64,000 nt of DNA from Budorcas taxicolor (Eukaryota; Chordata; Mammalia; Artiodactyla; Bovidae), in contig NC_068910.1 of NCBI RefSeq assembly GCF_023091745.1, positions 41,465,272-41,529,271 on the forward strand. Direction: 5' to 3'. The position numbers were made by a program, and so were the translations under genes. Below the pieces are notes generated by a model. The model searched no databases and was not told where the DNA came from. It was given only the letters and a program-made list of their open reading frames with translations. Positions 46,509 through 58,236 of the stretch are shown piece by piece. The first letter of the stretch is position 1. Every line of letters starts with the position of its first letter.

Positions 46509-46767
46509 TGCCTGGTGAAATTCATTAACATGCATGTTGTAGTTTAGGGGACAGAAAGATCAGAGTGCTGGCATAGAAAGGGAAAAGATAGCATAGAATC
46601 AAATTGACAATTACACGGTGGCAAGGTCCGTTCGTGCTTTCTACCCCTACAGAAGTTAGAGCGAACCGTGGAAGCAGCAGCCTGTTCCTGCCACGTAGTT
46701 CCCCCCATATTTGCTAAAGAACTGCTTTCAGTGACTTGTAAAAGGAGAAAACCACTGGACCTTTTAA

Positions 46768-46950
46768 AGGTTCTTTTATTTTTATTTATTTATTTATTAT
46801 TATTATTATTATTTTTACTTTACAATATTGTATTGGTTTTGTCATACATCAACATGAATCCACCACGGGTGTACACGTGTTCCCAATCCTGAACCCCACT
46901 CCCATCTCCCACCCCATACCATCCGTCTGGGTCATTCCAGTGCACCAACA
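46768..46950 (-). mobile_element. Ruminant L1 3' end, minus strand
   Basis: (TTTA/TTA)n followed by actttacaatattgtattgg ... catcaacatgaatccaccacggg ... cataccatccgtctgggtcattcc, the antisense L1 3' UTR, about 180 bp. Confidence 0.85.
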
Positions 46951-47686
46951 AACTTTTATCTGAAGAGTAGTTCTTCTAATAGTTCTTCTAATGTAAAAGA
47001 AAAATGCCTTCTATTTCTAGAAGTATTGCTTCTGCTTTGGACTTTGGATATTCAAAACCAAGCTGGTCATGTGTCTGCATTTTCCAGTCCACTTTTTCTT
47101 CTGTCTCTTTACCTTGATGCTCTTTGATGTCAAAAATCTGAATACAAATTTGACTTTCCCTTTTAGCTCATTACTTGCATTCTTGGCCAAGCCATGGGGT
47201 GCTAACCTTTGAAATTGCTTATAGAATACAGATTTGCCCTGTGTTGTTTCCTGACCACTGCCGCCTCAGTCGCGAATCCTTACCATTTCTTTTTAGCGAA
47301 CAGTAATTACCACTGATTTAAAAAATCAAAAAGTGTTGAGAAATCTAGAAATGAAAAAGAAGTTGGACTCATTTTGTCCTCTAGCTAACAGGTTCTCCTT
47401 TCCAGATACTAATAATAACTCTGTATTTTGTAATTTTTGTATTTTGTAGTGCAGCTGTATATTTTGTAATATTTGTGTATTTTTCTAGAGGCAGTGTGTA
47501 CATTTTTACACAAATGGTAGAACACTGTGTATTATCTTGTTCTACCCCTGCTCTCACCTTGGCTTATTCTTTCATCATGGAGGTCTCAGAATGTCAGTAC
47601 TTTTCAACAGCCACACAGAATTTCGTTTTATGTATTTGCTGTCGTTTATCTAACCGCTCTCGAACTGATTGACATTTGGTTACAGA
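46951..47686. other. Unassigned intronic DNA
   Basis: No gene or securely recognised repeat. 47400-47650 may be decayed L1. Confidence 0.4.
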
Positions 47687-47699
47687 CTTGTGCGATTAT

Positions 47700-47919
47700 T
47701 AGGGGCTTCCCTGGTGGCTCAGATGGTAAAGTATCTGCCTGCAGTGCAGGAGACCTGGGTTCGATCCCTGGGTTGGGATGATCCCCTGGAGAAGGAAATG
47801 GCAACCCACTCCAGTACTCTTGCCTGGAAAATTCCATGGGCAGAGAAGCCTGGTAGGCTACACAGTCCACAGGGTCAAAACGAGTCAGACATGACTGAGT
47901 GACTTCACTTCTACTTCTT
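47700..47919 (+). mobile_element. Bov-tA SINE, sense, with 13-bp TSD
   Basis: Complete Bov-tA. CTTGTGCGATTAT (47687-47699) and CTTGTGTGATTAT (47920-47932) are the TSD, differing by one CpG-to-TpG change. Confidence 0.95.
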
Positions 47920-47944
47920 CTTGTGTGATTATAAATTACCTTCC

Positions 47945-48668
47945 TCTTGATGAAAGTGAAAGTGGAGAGTGAAAAAGTTGGCTTAAAGCTCAACATTCAG
48001 AAAACGAAGATCGTGGCATCCGGTCCCATTACTTCATGGGAAATAGATGGGGAAACAGTGGAAACAGTGTCAGACTTTATTTTGGGTTCCAAAATCACTG
48101 CAGATGGTGACTGCAGCCATGAAATTAAAAGATGCTTACTCCTTGGAAGAAAAGTTATGATCAACCTAGATAGTATATTCAAAAGCAGAGACATTACTTT
48201 GCCGACTAAGGTCCGTTTAGTCAAGGCTATGGTTTTTCCTGTGGTCGTGTATGGATGTGAGAGTTGGACTGTGAAGAAGGCTGAGCACCAAAGAACTGAT
48301 GCTTTTGAACTGTGGTGTTGGAGAAGACTCTTGAGAGTCCCTTGGACTGCAAGGAGACCCAACCAGTCCATTCTGAAGGAGATTTCTTTGGAAGGAATGA
48401 TACTAAAGCTGAAACTCCAGTACTTTGGCCACCTCATGTGCAGAGTTGACTCATTGGAAAAGACTCTGATGCTGGGAGGGATTGGGGGCAGGAGGAGAAG
48501 GGGACGACAGAGGATGAGATGGCTGGATGGCATCACGGACTCGACGGACGCGAGTCTGAGTGAACCCCGGGAGTTGGTGATGGACAGGGAGGCCTGGCGC
48601 GCTGCGATTCATGGGGTCGCAAAGAGTCGGACATGACTGAGTGACTGAACTGAACTGAACTGAACTGA
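47945..48668 (+). mobile_element. 5'-truncated BovB 3' end, sense
   Basis: Starts inside the RT thumb (LLMKVK... region) and ends in a (GAACT)n tail. ACCTT at the left (about 47938-47942) and after the tail may be a short TSD. Confidence 0.9.
47947..48636 (+). pseudogene. BovB C-terminal coding remnant, uninterrupted 229 codons
   Basis: From the end of RT to nearly the end of the element without a stop: VGLKLNIQKTKIVASGP, SDFILGSKITADGDC, VVYGCESWTVKKAEHQRTDA, FELWCWRRLLRVPWTARR, LQYFGHLMCRVDSLEKTLM and ELVMDREAWRAAIHGVAKSRT. The function of this part beyond RT is not well known. It lacks endonuclease, RT catalytic motifs and a promoter, so it is only a well-preserved fragment, implying a rather young insertion. 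Confidence 0.88.
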
Positions 48669-49109
48669 ACCTTTGTTTTCCACAAATCTGTGTGTGCCAG
48701 AATATGACATTAATGTACACATCCTTTACAATGTATAGATGCATTAACATAATGCAAATAATAATACATAAATATATTACTTTTGTATTAATAACTATTT
48801 AAAACATAAATTCCTGGAAAAAGAGTTTCTGGGACAAAGATGTGTGCTTTCTTAAATGTGAATATTGTCTTCCAAAGAGGTGGTATCACTTTACGCCTCT
48901 GCAGATGGAAAAGCTCTGTTTGGATTTTTTAACTGTTTGTCTTATAGTTCAGATAATAACTCATTTAATTTGAAAGTGATCATCTTATATCAAGGACAAA
49001 GTTGAAGGGTCCAGGCCATTACACACCCCCGCACCAGTCGGCCAGTCCGGTGTTTCCCTTCCTTGTGTGTTCCCCATGCTTCCCCTGAGTCCACCCATCT
49101 TCCCAGCCC
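48669..49109. other. Unassigned intronic DNA
   Basis: No gene or recognised repeat seen. Confidence 0.4.
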
Positions 49110-49325
49110 TGAGCTGTGACTGTGGGTGGCAGGACTATTAAATGAGAAGAGCATTAAACCTCAAGTCAAGATACCTGAGGTTTTTTTTTTTTTTTTTTTT
49201 GCTATGACCACTGTCTCACCTTGGGCAAGTCCCATCCCACACCCTTCTACTCCAGCTCTTTGAGGTCTCAGTTTTCCCATCAGCAAATCCATTTGCACTT
49301 TCTATGATAATGTGGACTCGTACTT
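49110..49325 (+). repeat. MIR SINE fossil containing a T20 run
   Basis: ggtggcaggactattaaatgag, caccttgggcaagtccc and gaggtctcagttttcccatcag follow the MIR order. A run of 20 T (49181-49200) sits where the MIR core is expected. Confidence 0.6.
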
Positions 49326-49339
49326 TTCTAACCTTATTT

Positions 49340-49735
49340 CCTTCCATGCCCGCTCATGGCTTGTGTGCTGTAGGTGAGGGGGCCTTTGTGTTTCTTCCTT
49401 TCCAGGCCATTGCTCATTCTCTTCCCGCTTGCTGGAATGCGTCCCTTCCCCACTTCATTCCAGCGCTGTCAGTAGTGTTGCTTCTGAAAGATGCCTCCAA
49501 ACAGTGTAGCTTTGGAAAATTTGTCATAACAGCTTGGTTGCATAGTTAATGTCACTGAGGGCATTTTGTACTCTTTGATCATGTAATTGGAGTCTATATT
49601 CTCCACTAGTCTGAAGGCATCATTAAAATGGAGGTGATGCCCCTTTTGACTTCCTTTCATATCCTTAGCCCCTAGCACATTGCTCAGTTAGTGGTGGACG
49701 CTCAGTACACATCACTGAATGAATGTATGAAATGC
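49340..49735 (+). repeat. L2 3'-end fossil, sense
   Basis: ctgctggaatgcgtcccttccc-like phrases, attggagtctatattctcc ... tcatatccttagcccctagcacattgctcagttagtggtggacgctcagtacacatcactgaatgaatg is the classic L2 terminal order. Confidence 0.7.
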
Positions 49736-49761
49736 CCAGTGCAGTGTCCACTATTTAATAA

Positions 49762-49812
49762 TTTTAATATATATTTTATTTATTATTTTTAATAATAAAA
49801 TATATATTAAAA
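49762..49812. repeat. Perfect AT-only palindrome, 19-bp arms, 13-nt loop
   Basis: Left arm TTTTAATATATATTTTATT (49762-49780) and right arm AATAAAATATATATTAAAA (49794-49812) are exact reverse complements. The loop is tattatttttaat. It lies just after the L2 fossil. Confidence 0.93.
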
Positions 49813-52229
49813 ATAAATAAATAAACAAACACTTGCACCAACATTCCTCACCACCTCCCCCAAGGGAATAGAGCTATTTCCTTTCTCTTCTAGCTTTGAC
49901 AAGGCTCAAAAACAAAAGCTTTGTGTTATTGTCAGTATCCTTTGAGGGCTAGAGTTAGTTTAGCTCTCTTGACATTATTCTTCAGGTTGATGCCAAAATT
50001 GTGTTTGTTCTTGGTTATGTGCCCTTTCTTCTGTCTGCATTGAAATACAACTTACTTCTGCTTTTCTTAAAATATCTGGTTCTCTCTGCATCCTAATACA
50101 GCCTAAAGATCCACAGGCAGCCTAGGTATAGGGTGGGTAAGATACCTGGATATTAATAAACTTTCTAAAAATACTTATAGCAGAAAAATTTTGAGACTCA
50201 AAGCTATTGGGCTTTGAGAAGAAAAGCTGAATGTGTTTGATATGCCATCTGAAACCTGGGTAATAAATAGGAAAAAGAAAAATTACTTTAAAATTCTGTT
50301 TGCCTTATGTTTTAAAAATAAACTAAAGATTTCAGAAAAAAAATAATTCAGAAAAAAAAATAATTTTAAGTACAAGCCTCTCTCTCTGAACTTCATGATG
50401 CATTAAAATATGGTCCTGTTTTTTCATGTAGACCCCACCTTCATGCACCCAGTTCTCCACCTAAGACGCATGACTGACTCGTCAGTGTACCCTAACAGCT
50501 CCTCCATCACGGTCTTGGCTCATGATGTTTCTTCTTTCCTTCTCTACCTGTTGAAATTCTGTCTGTTTTTCAGACATGCCCTTTTGTGTGAAACTATTTC
50601 TGTCACCCCTTAAATGTGTATTTGTCTCCTTACAAAGAACTGATTCTGTTGCTCTTAGGGCATTTTCTTCCACACTTTGTGATTTAGTTATTCAAGGCAC
50701 TTTGTTTTTATGATATGACTTTTTCTTTTTTTTGCTCCAGATTTGTCAACTCATACTTCTCTTAATCATCTCATATATGATTTTCTTACATATTTTGGAC
50801 ATTTTAAAATATGGCATATGTTCATGTACATGGCACTTAAAAGATTTGTTGCTAATAGCTATGACGCCTAATTGGTTGTAATATCCTTCATTTGCAGATA
50901 GTGTATGGTTTTAATTGGCAGTGTTAAAAGGTATATAATCAGCTCAATAGCTATGCTCATCATTTTTTTGCATGGGAATTTGTGTGTTGGAACCATTGTG
51001 TACTATGACTCAAAGAAGTGATAGCAGTAATAGTTCTTGGCTACAGTAATAAAAATCAAGTGCATATCTTCCAAAACATGAGCTTAAGCCCACTGATGTC
51101 TGATAACCCACAATGTTATGTTATTTCTTTTCTCAGAAGATTTACACTGTAGATGGGAAATTTTGAGATTTCTTAGAACATTAACTTCAAATACTTTGCC
51201 GGAGAATACCAGTGAGAAGACATTAATATCTAGATTTTGAAGCTAAGATAAGTGCTCAATCAGGCATGGGTATTGATCATTTGAATGTTAGACAAGAGTG
51301 TATTCTGTTCCTGAGACACTGTTTTTCTGATCATAAAAGTAACACTATGTGGCTATTTTAAACCATTGGAAAATAATGGAAATATTTTTGTTGTTGCATT
51401 TTAATAAAAGGAATTCCTAGCTTTACTCTGCTCCCTGATTATCTAAAAAAATGAAAGTTTAGAATAATCACAAACCATGATTGTAAGTAATCCCCTGTAA
51501 AACTTAATATCTTAACACTCAGAGATAACCACTAATAAAATTCTTGTTTAACATTTGCAGTTTATTCTAAAAATTTTCCCCAGTAGATTCAGATTCACAT
51601 CTGATATTTTTATTTGATATTCTAATTTTTATGGTTCACATCTCACTTTCAATACTATAATATGTTTAAACAGTTTAATCTTATTTCTCTTAATAAATTA
51701 ACCCACACTTTTATGTAAGCATATTAAGGTGAATATTTTTTTTTGTTTTTACATCAATTTGTCTTTCTTACATTGTTTCAGTTGGATTCTCGCATCCTTT
51801 TCATACTTCATCAGCAGGTTCTCAATGAATTGTCTTTAACAATGAATTACATATTATCCATATTTTTCTGTGCTCTCATACAACCCTATACTTTTAACTA
51901 TGCATCTAATCATTTATGCAGGCCAGTTTTCATTATTGTAAGAAATGACTAATCATTTGCAGTTTTTTTTAATGTGACTTTTTTTGTTCTTAACAGTAGC
52001 TTGCAGAAATTGAGCTCTGTGTGTTTCTCACTGGTCTCTAACGCATCCTTCAGACGCACTGTCATTTCTTTAGCCACTTCCCTGCTGCTCTGCGTTTAGG
52101 TTGTCTCCAGTAATGAATGTATGATTTTGACAGCGTCAGCGATCATACCCTTTGGTTAGATTAATAGAGACGGTATCTCTAACTCAAGAGTATAAATGAT
52201 TGATTGTGTGAAAATAATAAATGCACATA
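49813..52229. other. AT-rich intronic DNA
   Basis: No gene. Short A-rich and T-rich runs occur throughout. Parts of 51540-52200 may be very old L1 but I cannot support it. Confidence 0.4.
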
Positions 52230-53460
52230 ATTGAAGAGAAACAAAAATATAATTAAAATACTTTTTCTGCAAAGCCCTAGCATCCTTTTCCATCCCATCA
52301 CACTCTCTGGTTCTGTTCTTCTTGAGCAATTATTTTGATTCTTGAAACTAATTCTTTAGGTCTTCCTCAAATGTGCCTGTATTGCTATTTTGGAAACATT
52401 AATTTAAAATATTGTCTATTAATTCCTCTTACGTTATATAGAACTTGTCTCATACCTCCTTTATCTTCCTAGTATTGTACTATCAGATTTCCATTTAGTA
52501 AAACTCAGAGTTGACATTATGAGCATGTAAATATTATGTACTACAGCAGTATTTTTTCCATGATGTGATTTTAGGGGTAGCTTTTTCATTCATCAAATTA
52601 ATATGACAGATTTTTAACTTGCATAGTTATCTTTAGTATTTTATTGTTAATGTCCTAGGTTATCACTTTTCTCTTATGTTTATATGTGTGTGTGTATATA
52701 TATATATTTAAAAAATAATTTCTGAGTTCCATTGCTTTTCTGTACATTTCCCTCCCACTCCATCTTTCTGTTTTAAACTAGGCTGGTCTTTATTATTTTA
52801 ACTTTTTTGTTTTCTTTCTCTCTCCATTTCTTTTATTTTTATTCATCATTTAGTTTCTTTATGGGAGCTATAATGTACCCTCCAGTAATTTTCTAGTAAA
52901 GGATGAATTAAAGAAAAGCATTTTTTGTGTTTATGACTAAAAATATTCTTCACCTGCCTCCGCACTTAATTACTAGTTGGAAATGTAAGGTGTGGTCACA
53001 TAGTTATTTTTAAATACATCATTCCAGGCAAATAAATGATTTATAGCAGCTATCTATGGTGACTGATAAGTTATAGAACTCATAACTTGCAAGGAATTTG
53101 AGAGTCTGAGTTTGGATCAAAAAATCTTTACTATCCCCTGAATATCTATCTATCCATCCATCCATCCACCTGTCCCTCCCTCTCTCCATCCATACACATC
53201 TATCTATAGGCCAGTTCTATTTGTATAGGGATTCTCTATTTGTATAGAGATTCTATATGTGTTAAATATTAGAATTCTAGATTACAACTTTTTTTCCCTC
53301 AAAATTTGGAAGGCATTACTCCATCATTCATTTTTTTTTTTTTTTCCCTCTCTCTCTCTGGAGAGGTTGGCAATATTCTGCTTCTTATTACTTTCCAATA
53401 GTCCCAATTTTCCCTTGGAAGCTTTATTCTCACTTTATTCAGAAATTGTAGTTCTCTGAC
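52230..53460 (-). repeat. Probable decayed L1, minus strand (tentative)
   Basis: T-rich with phrases such as agaattctagattacaactttttttccctc and ggaggttggcaatattctgcttc that resemble antisense old L1. It includes a TG/TA repeat (52683-52706) and an (ATCT/ATCC)n run (53144-53208). Confidence 0.35.
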
Positions 53461-53502
53461 ATGTTTGGTTTTTCCCTGTTAATTTGCTGGATGTGTGCGT
53501 GT

Positions 53503-53604
53503 GTTTTAGTCTCAGTCATGTCCGACTCTTTGCATCCCCATAGACTGAAGCCCACCAGGCTCCTCCGTCCGTCGGATCCTCCAGGCAAGAATACTGGAGT
53601 GAGT
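53503..53604 (-). mobile_element. Single Bov-A-type monomer, minus strand
   Basis: ttagtctcagtcatgtccgactctttgc ... ccaccaggctcctccgtccgtcgg ... caagaatactggagtgag is about 100 bp of one monomer. Confidence 0.82.
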
Positions 53605-54394
53605 CCCTTGAATTTGAAAAGTCATACTTTCAATTCCTTGGATTTTTTTTTCATTAAAAATTATGTTTAAAATTACTTTAATTTCTCTTTACATTTGTTC
53701 TTGAAATACTGTTAGTTGGATGTAAGTCTTTCTGTGTTTCTTTCTTTAAGATACTCATCTTTTCTTATATATGCTATACCTTTTTGATATTGTTTTCCTT
53801 TCTGAAAATATTTCTTCACTTTATACTTTATCTTTTTTAATTTTTTTAAAATATAAATTTATTTATTTTAATTGGAGCTTAATTACTTTACAATATTGTA
53901 TTGGTTTTGCCATACATCAACATGAATCCGCCACAGGTGTACACATGTTCCCCATCCTGAACCCCCACCCCTCCTCTCTCCCCATAGCATCCCTCTGGGT
54001 CATCCCAGTGCACTAGCCGCAAGCATCCAGTATCATGCCTCAAACCTGGACTGGCGATTCGTTTCTTATATGATATTATACATGTTTCAATGCCATTCTC
54101 CCAAATCATCCCACCCTCTCCCTCTCCCACAGAGTCCAAAAAACTGTTCTATACATCTGTGTCTCTTTTGCTGTCTCACATACAGGGTTATCGTTACCAT
54201 CTTTCTAAATTCCATATATATGCATTAGCATACTGTATTGGTGTTTTTCTTTCTGACTTACTTCACTCTGTATAATAGGCTCCAGTTTCATCCACCTCAT
54301 TAGAACTGATTCAAATGAATTCTTTTTAATGGCTGTGTAATACTCCAAAAGAGTCCAAAATGCAGTACTTGGATGCAATCTCAAAAATGACAGA

Positions 54395-54994
54395 ATGATC
54401 TCTGTTCGTCTCCAAGGCAAACCATTCAATATCACAGTTATCCAAGTCTATGCCCCAACCAGTAATGCTAAAGAAACTGAAGTTGAACGGTTTTATGAAG
54501 ACCTACAAGACCGTTTAGAACTAACACCCAAAAAAGATGTCCTTTTCATTATAGGGGACTGGAATGCAAAAGTAGGAAGTCAGGAAACATCTGGAGTAAC
54601 AGGCAAATGTGGCCTTGGAATACGGAATGAAGCAGGGCAAAGACTAATAGAGTTTTGCCAAGAAAATGCACTGATCATGGCAAACACCCTCTTCCAACAA
54701 CACAAGAGAAGACTCTACACATGGACATCATCAGATGGTCAACACCGAAATCAGATTGATTATATTCTTTGCAGCCAAAGATGGAGAAGCTCTATACAGT
54801 CAACAAAAACAAGACCAGGAGCTGACTGTGGCTCAGATCATGAACTCCTTATTACCAAATCCAGACTCAAATTGAAGAAAGTAGGGAAAACCACTAGACC
54901 ATTCAGGTATGACCTAAATCAAATCCCTTATGATTATACAGTGGAAGAGAGAAATAGATTCAAGGGCCTAGATCTGATAGATAAGAGTGCCTGA
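54395..54994 (+). pseudogene. BovB endonuclease remnant, 199 open codons
   Basis: The best preserved endonuclease in the window. In order it shows VIQVYAPTSNA (about residues 14-24), FIIGDWNAKVGSQ (about 48-60), YTWTSSDGQHRNQIDYIL (about 107-124) and GADCGSDHELLITKSRLK (about 144-161). GDWN and SDH are signature catalytic motifs of the APE-type nuclease that nicks target DNA. The N-terminal Asn/Glu motifs lie upstream of the truncation and are missing. The frame ends at a stop soon after KGLDLIDKSA because of a frameshift. Confidence 0.9.
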
Positions 54995-55063
54995 TGAACT
55001 ATGGAATGAGGTTCGTGACATTGTACAGGAGACAGGGATCAAGACCATCCCCATGGAAAAGAA

Positions 55064-56953
55064 ATGCAAAAAGCAAAATGGCTGTCTGGGGAGGCCTTAC
55101 AAATAGCTGTGAAAAGAAGAGAGGCAAAAAGCAAAGGAGAAAAGGAAAGATATAAGCATCTGAATGCAAAGTTCCAAAGAACAGCAAGAAGAGATAAGAA
55201 AGCCTTCTTCAGCAATCAATGCAAAGAAATAGAGGAAAAGAACAGAATGGGAAAGACTAGAGATCTCTTTAAGAAAATTAGAGATACCAAGGGAACATTT
55301 CATGCAAAGATGGGCTCGATAAAGGACAGAAATGGTCTGGACCTAACAGAAGCAGAAGATATTAAGAAGCGGTGGCAAGAATACACAGAATAACTGTACA
55401 AAAAAGATCTTCATGACCCAGATAATCATGATGATGTGATCACTAATCTAGAGCCAGACATCTTGGAAAGTGAAGTCAAGTGGTCCTTAGAAAGCATCAC
55501 TACGAACAAAGCTAGTGGAGGTGATGGGATTCCAGTTGAGCTATTTCAAATCCTGAAAGATGATGCTGTGAAAGTGCTGCACTCAATATGCCAGCAAATT
55601 TGGAAAACTCAGCAGTGGCCACAGGACTGTAAAAGGTCAGTTTTCATTCCAATCCCAAAGAAAGGCAATGCCAAAGAATGCTCAAACTACCGAACAATTA
55701 CACTCATCTCACATACTAGTAAAGTAATGCTCAAAATTCTCCAAGCCAGGCTTCACCAGTACGTGAACCGTGAACTCCCTGATATTCAAGCTGGTTTCAG
55801 AAAAGGCAGAGGAACCAGAGATCAAATTGCCAACCTCCAATGAATTATGGAAAAAGCAAGAGAGTTCCAGAAAAACATCTATTTCTGCTTTATTGACTAT
55901 GCCAAAGTCTGTGGATCACAATAAACTGTGGAAAATTCTGAAAGAGATGGGAATACCAGACCACCTAACCTGCCTCGAGAAATCTGTATGCACGTCAGGA
56001 AGCAACAGTTAGAACTGGACATGGAAAAATAGACTGGTTCCAAATAGGAAAAGGAGTGCGTCAAGGCTGTATATTGAAACCCTGCTTATTTAACTTCTAT
56101 GCAGAGTACATCATGAGAAACGTGGACTGGAAGAAACACAAGCTGGAATCAAGATTGCCGGGAGAAATATCAATAACCTCAGATATGCAGATGACACCAC
56201 CCTTATGGCAGAAAGTGAAGAGGAGCTAAAAAGCCTCATGATGAAAATGAAAGAGGAGAGCAAAAAAGTTGGCTTAAAGCTCAACATTCAGAAAATGAAG
56301 ATCATGGCATCTGGTCCCATCACTTCATGGGAAATAGATGGGGAAACAGTGGAAACAGTGTCAGACTTTAATTTTTTGGGCTCCAAAATCACTGCAGATG
56401 GTGATTGCAGCCATGAAATTAAAGACGCTTTCTCCTTGGAAGAAAAGTTATGACTAACCTAGGTTGTATATTCTAAAGCAGAGACATTACTTTGCCAACT
56501 AAGGTCTGTCTAGTCAAGGATATGGTTTTTCCAGTGGTCATGTATGGATGTGAGAGTTGGACTGTGAATAAGGCTGAGCGCTGAAGAATTGATGCTTTTG
56601 AACTGTGGTGTTGGAGAAGACTCTTGAGAGTCACTTGGACTGCAAGGAGATCCAACCAGTCCATTCTGAAGGAGATCAACCCTGGGATTTCTTTGGAAGG
56701 AATGATTTTAAAGCTGAAACTCCAGTACTTTGGCCACCTCATGCGAAGAGTTGACTTATTGGAAAAGACTCTGATGCTGGGAAGGTTTGGGGGCAGGAGG
56801 AGAAGGGGACAACCGAGGATGAGATGGCTGGATGGCATCATGGACTCAATGGACGTGAGTCTGAGTGAGCTCCGGGAGATGGTGATGGACAGGGAGGCCT
56901 GGTGTGCTGCGATTCATGGGGTCGCAAACAGTCACACACGACTGAGCGACTGA
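55064..56953 (+). pseudogene. BovB linker, reverse transcriptase and C-terminus, frameshifted
   Basis: Open pieces: 55064-55393 (linker, GKTRDLFKKIRDTKG), 55436-55843 (RT start, ITTNKASGGDGIPVELFQIL, KKGNAKECSNYRTITLISH, FRKGRGTRDQIAN), 55770-56012 (motif A region, shifted, missing residues around AFDCVDH), 56205-56453 (after YADD) and 56624-56953 (C-terminus with YFGHLMRR). Motif A is damaged and at least four frame breaks are present. Confidence 0.88.
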
Positions 56954-57446
56954 ACTGAACTGAACTGAATACTCTATTGTTATATGTACCACAGCTTTCT
57001 TATCCATTCATCTGCTGATGGACATCTAGGTTGCTTCCATGTCCTGGCTATTATAAACAGTGCTCCAATGAACATTGGGGTACACATGTTTCTTTCAATT
57101 CTGGTTTCCTCGGTGTGTATGCCCAGCAGTGGGATTGCTGGGTTGTATGGCAGTTCTATTTCCAGTTTTTTAAGGGTTCTCCTCACTGTTCTCCATAGTG
57201 GCTGTACTAGTTTGCATTCCCACCAACAGTGTAAGAGGGTTCCCTTTTCTCCACACCCTCTCCAGCATTTATTGCTTGTAGACTTTTGGATCACAGCCAT
57301 TCTGACTGGCATGAAATGTTACCTCATTGTCGTTTTGATTTGTATTTCTCTGATAATGAGTGACGTTGAGCATCTTTTCATGTGTTTGTTAGCCATATGT
57401 CTGTCTTCTTCGGAGAAATGTCTATTTAGTTCTTTGGCCTTTATCT

Positions 57447-58165
57447 CTTCTAACATAATTTTAATTTCATACTTTTAATAACTAAGATCTCTTTTTTATT
57501 GTTGTTTCTTTCTTATTCTTGACTATCTTTCTTGTTCTTAATAATAGAGATCCTGATTCTCATTTAGCTACTTTTGTGTGTGTGTGTATAATTTCTTCTC
57601 CATACCTCACACCAGTTTCCTTTTTCTTATTTATTTGGTTTCTGTTTTATATTGTGGATTTTCCACAATGATGGGTCATTTCTGGCAGTTCCCATTTGAG
57701 TAAGACACAAGAAAATTCTACATACATGGGCAAAACTTGTCAGCTGATAGGCCTCTCAGTGGACTGGTCAGGCATCTAGGTGTCCATTCTCTTAGAAAAT
57801 GTCTCTATGTCAATATCTAGAATCTTTTTCCTAGGGTAGTTCAGATTTTTCCAGAAGAGCTGTTTTCTGCCTGGGGTGACACACTCCTGATTTCTAAAAT
57901 TCTGTAAGCAGAAGTAACATTTTCTTTCGTGAGTAACCAATTTCCTTTTTTTTTATTTCCTCCTTTTTTTTCTCTTGCCCCTGCTATTTATATACTTTTT
58001 AATTTATAAATATGGATTGTACATTTTTCAAGCTTAATGTGAAGCTCTGCTTATTTTAATAAGTAATTTAAGATGCTTCATATAGACTGATACATCGCTT
58101 TCCAGAAATGATATGTACCACCAGCAGTGAATGGCAGTACTCACATCTCCAGCCTCATGTCAAAG
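57447..58165. other. AT-rich intronic DNA
   Basis: A short (TG)n lies at about 57575-57590. No gene or recognised repeat is seen otherwise. Confidence 0.4.
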
Positions 58166-58177
58166 CTCATGACACAA

Positions 58178-58236
58178 GACAATATTGTAGAGTAATTAGC
58201 CTCCAATTAAAATAAATTGATATTAAAAAAAAAAAA
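58178..58236 (+). mobile_element. Very short L1 3'-end insertion, sense, with 12-bp TSD
   Basis: Fifty-nine bp: acaatattgtagagtaattagcctccaattaaaataaatt plus poly(A), the last bases of ruminant L1. CTCATGACACAA (58166-58177) and CTCACAACACAA (58237-58248) are the TSD with two transitions. It lies 366 bp before the second GRM7 exon. Confidence 0.85.

Larger units (their letters stand above)
54346..56967 (+). mobile_element. BovB LINE nested in L1, sense, 7-bp TSD
   Basis: AATACTC at 54339-54345 and 56968-56974 is the TSD within L1. The element starts at aaaagagtccaaaatgcagtacttgg, inside the endonuclease coding region, and runs to the (GAACT)n tail. It has endonuclease (54395-54994), linker, RT (55436 to about 56250) and C-terminus (to 56953), spread over several frames. 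Confidence 0.93.
53834..57439 (-). mobile_element. Ruminant L1 3' part, minus strand, interrupted by BovB
   Basis: The L1 pieces are 53834-54345 (3' UTR) and 56968-57439 (ORF2 C-terminus). The minus frame at 57312-56980 reads KKSTSNKCWRGCGEKGT-like sequence and LPYNPAIPLLGIHTEE, the L1 ORF2p C-terminal region. TTTATCT at 53827-53833 and 57440-57446 is the L1 TSD. Without the BovB the L1 is about 1 kb, 5'-truncated. Confidence 0.9.
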
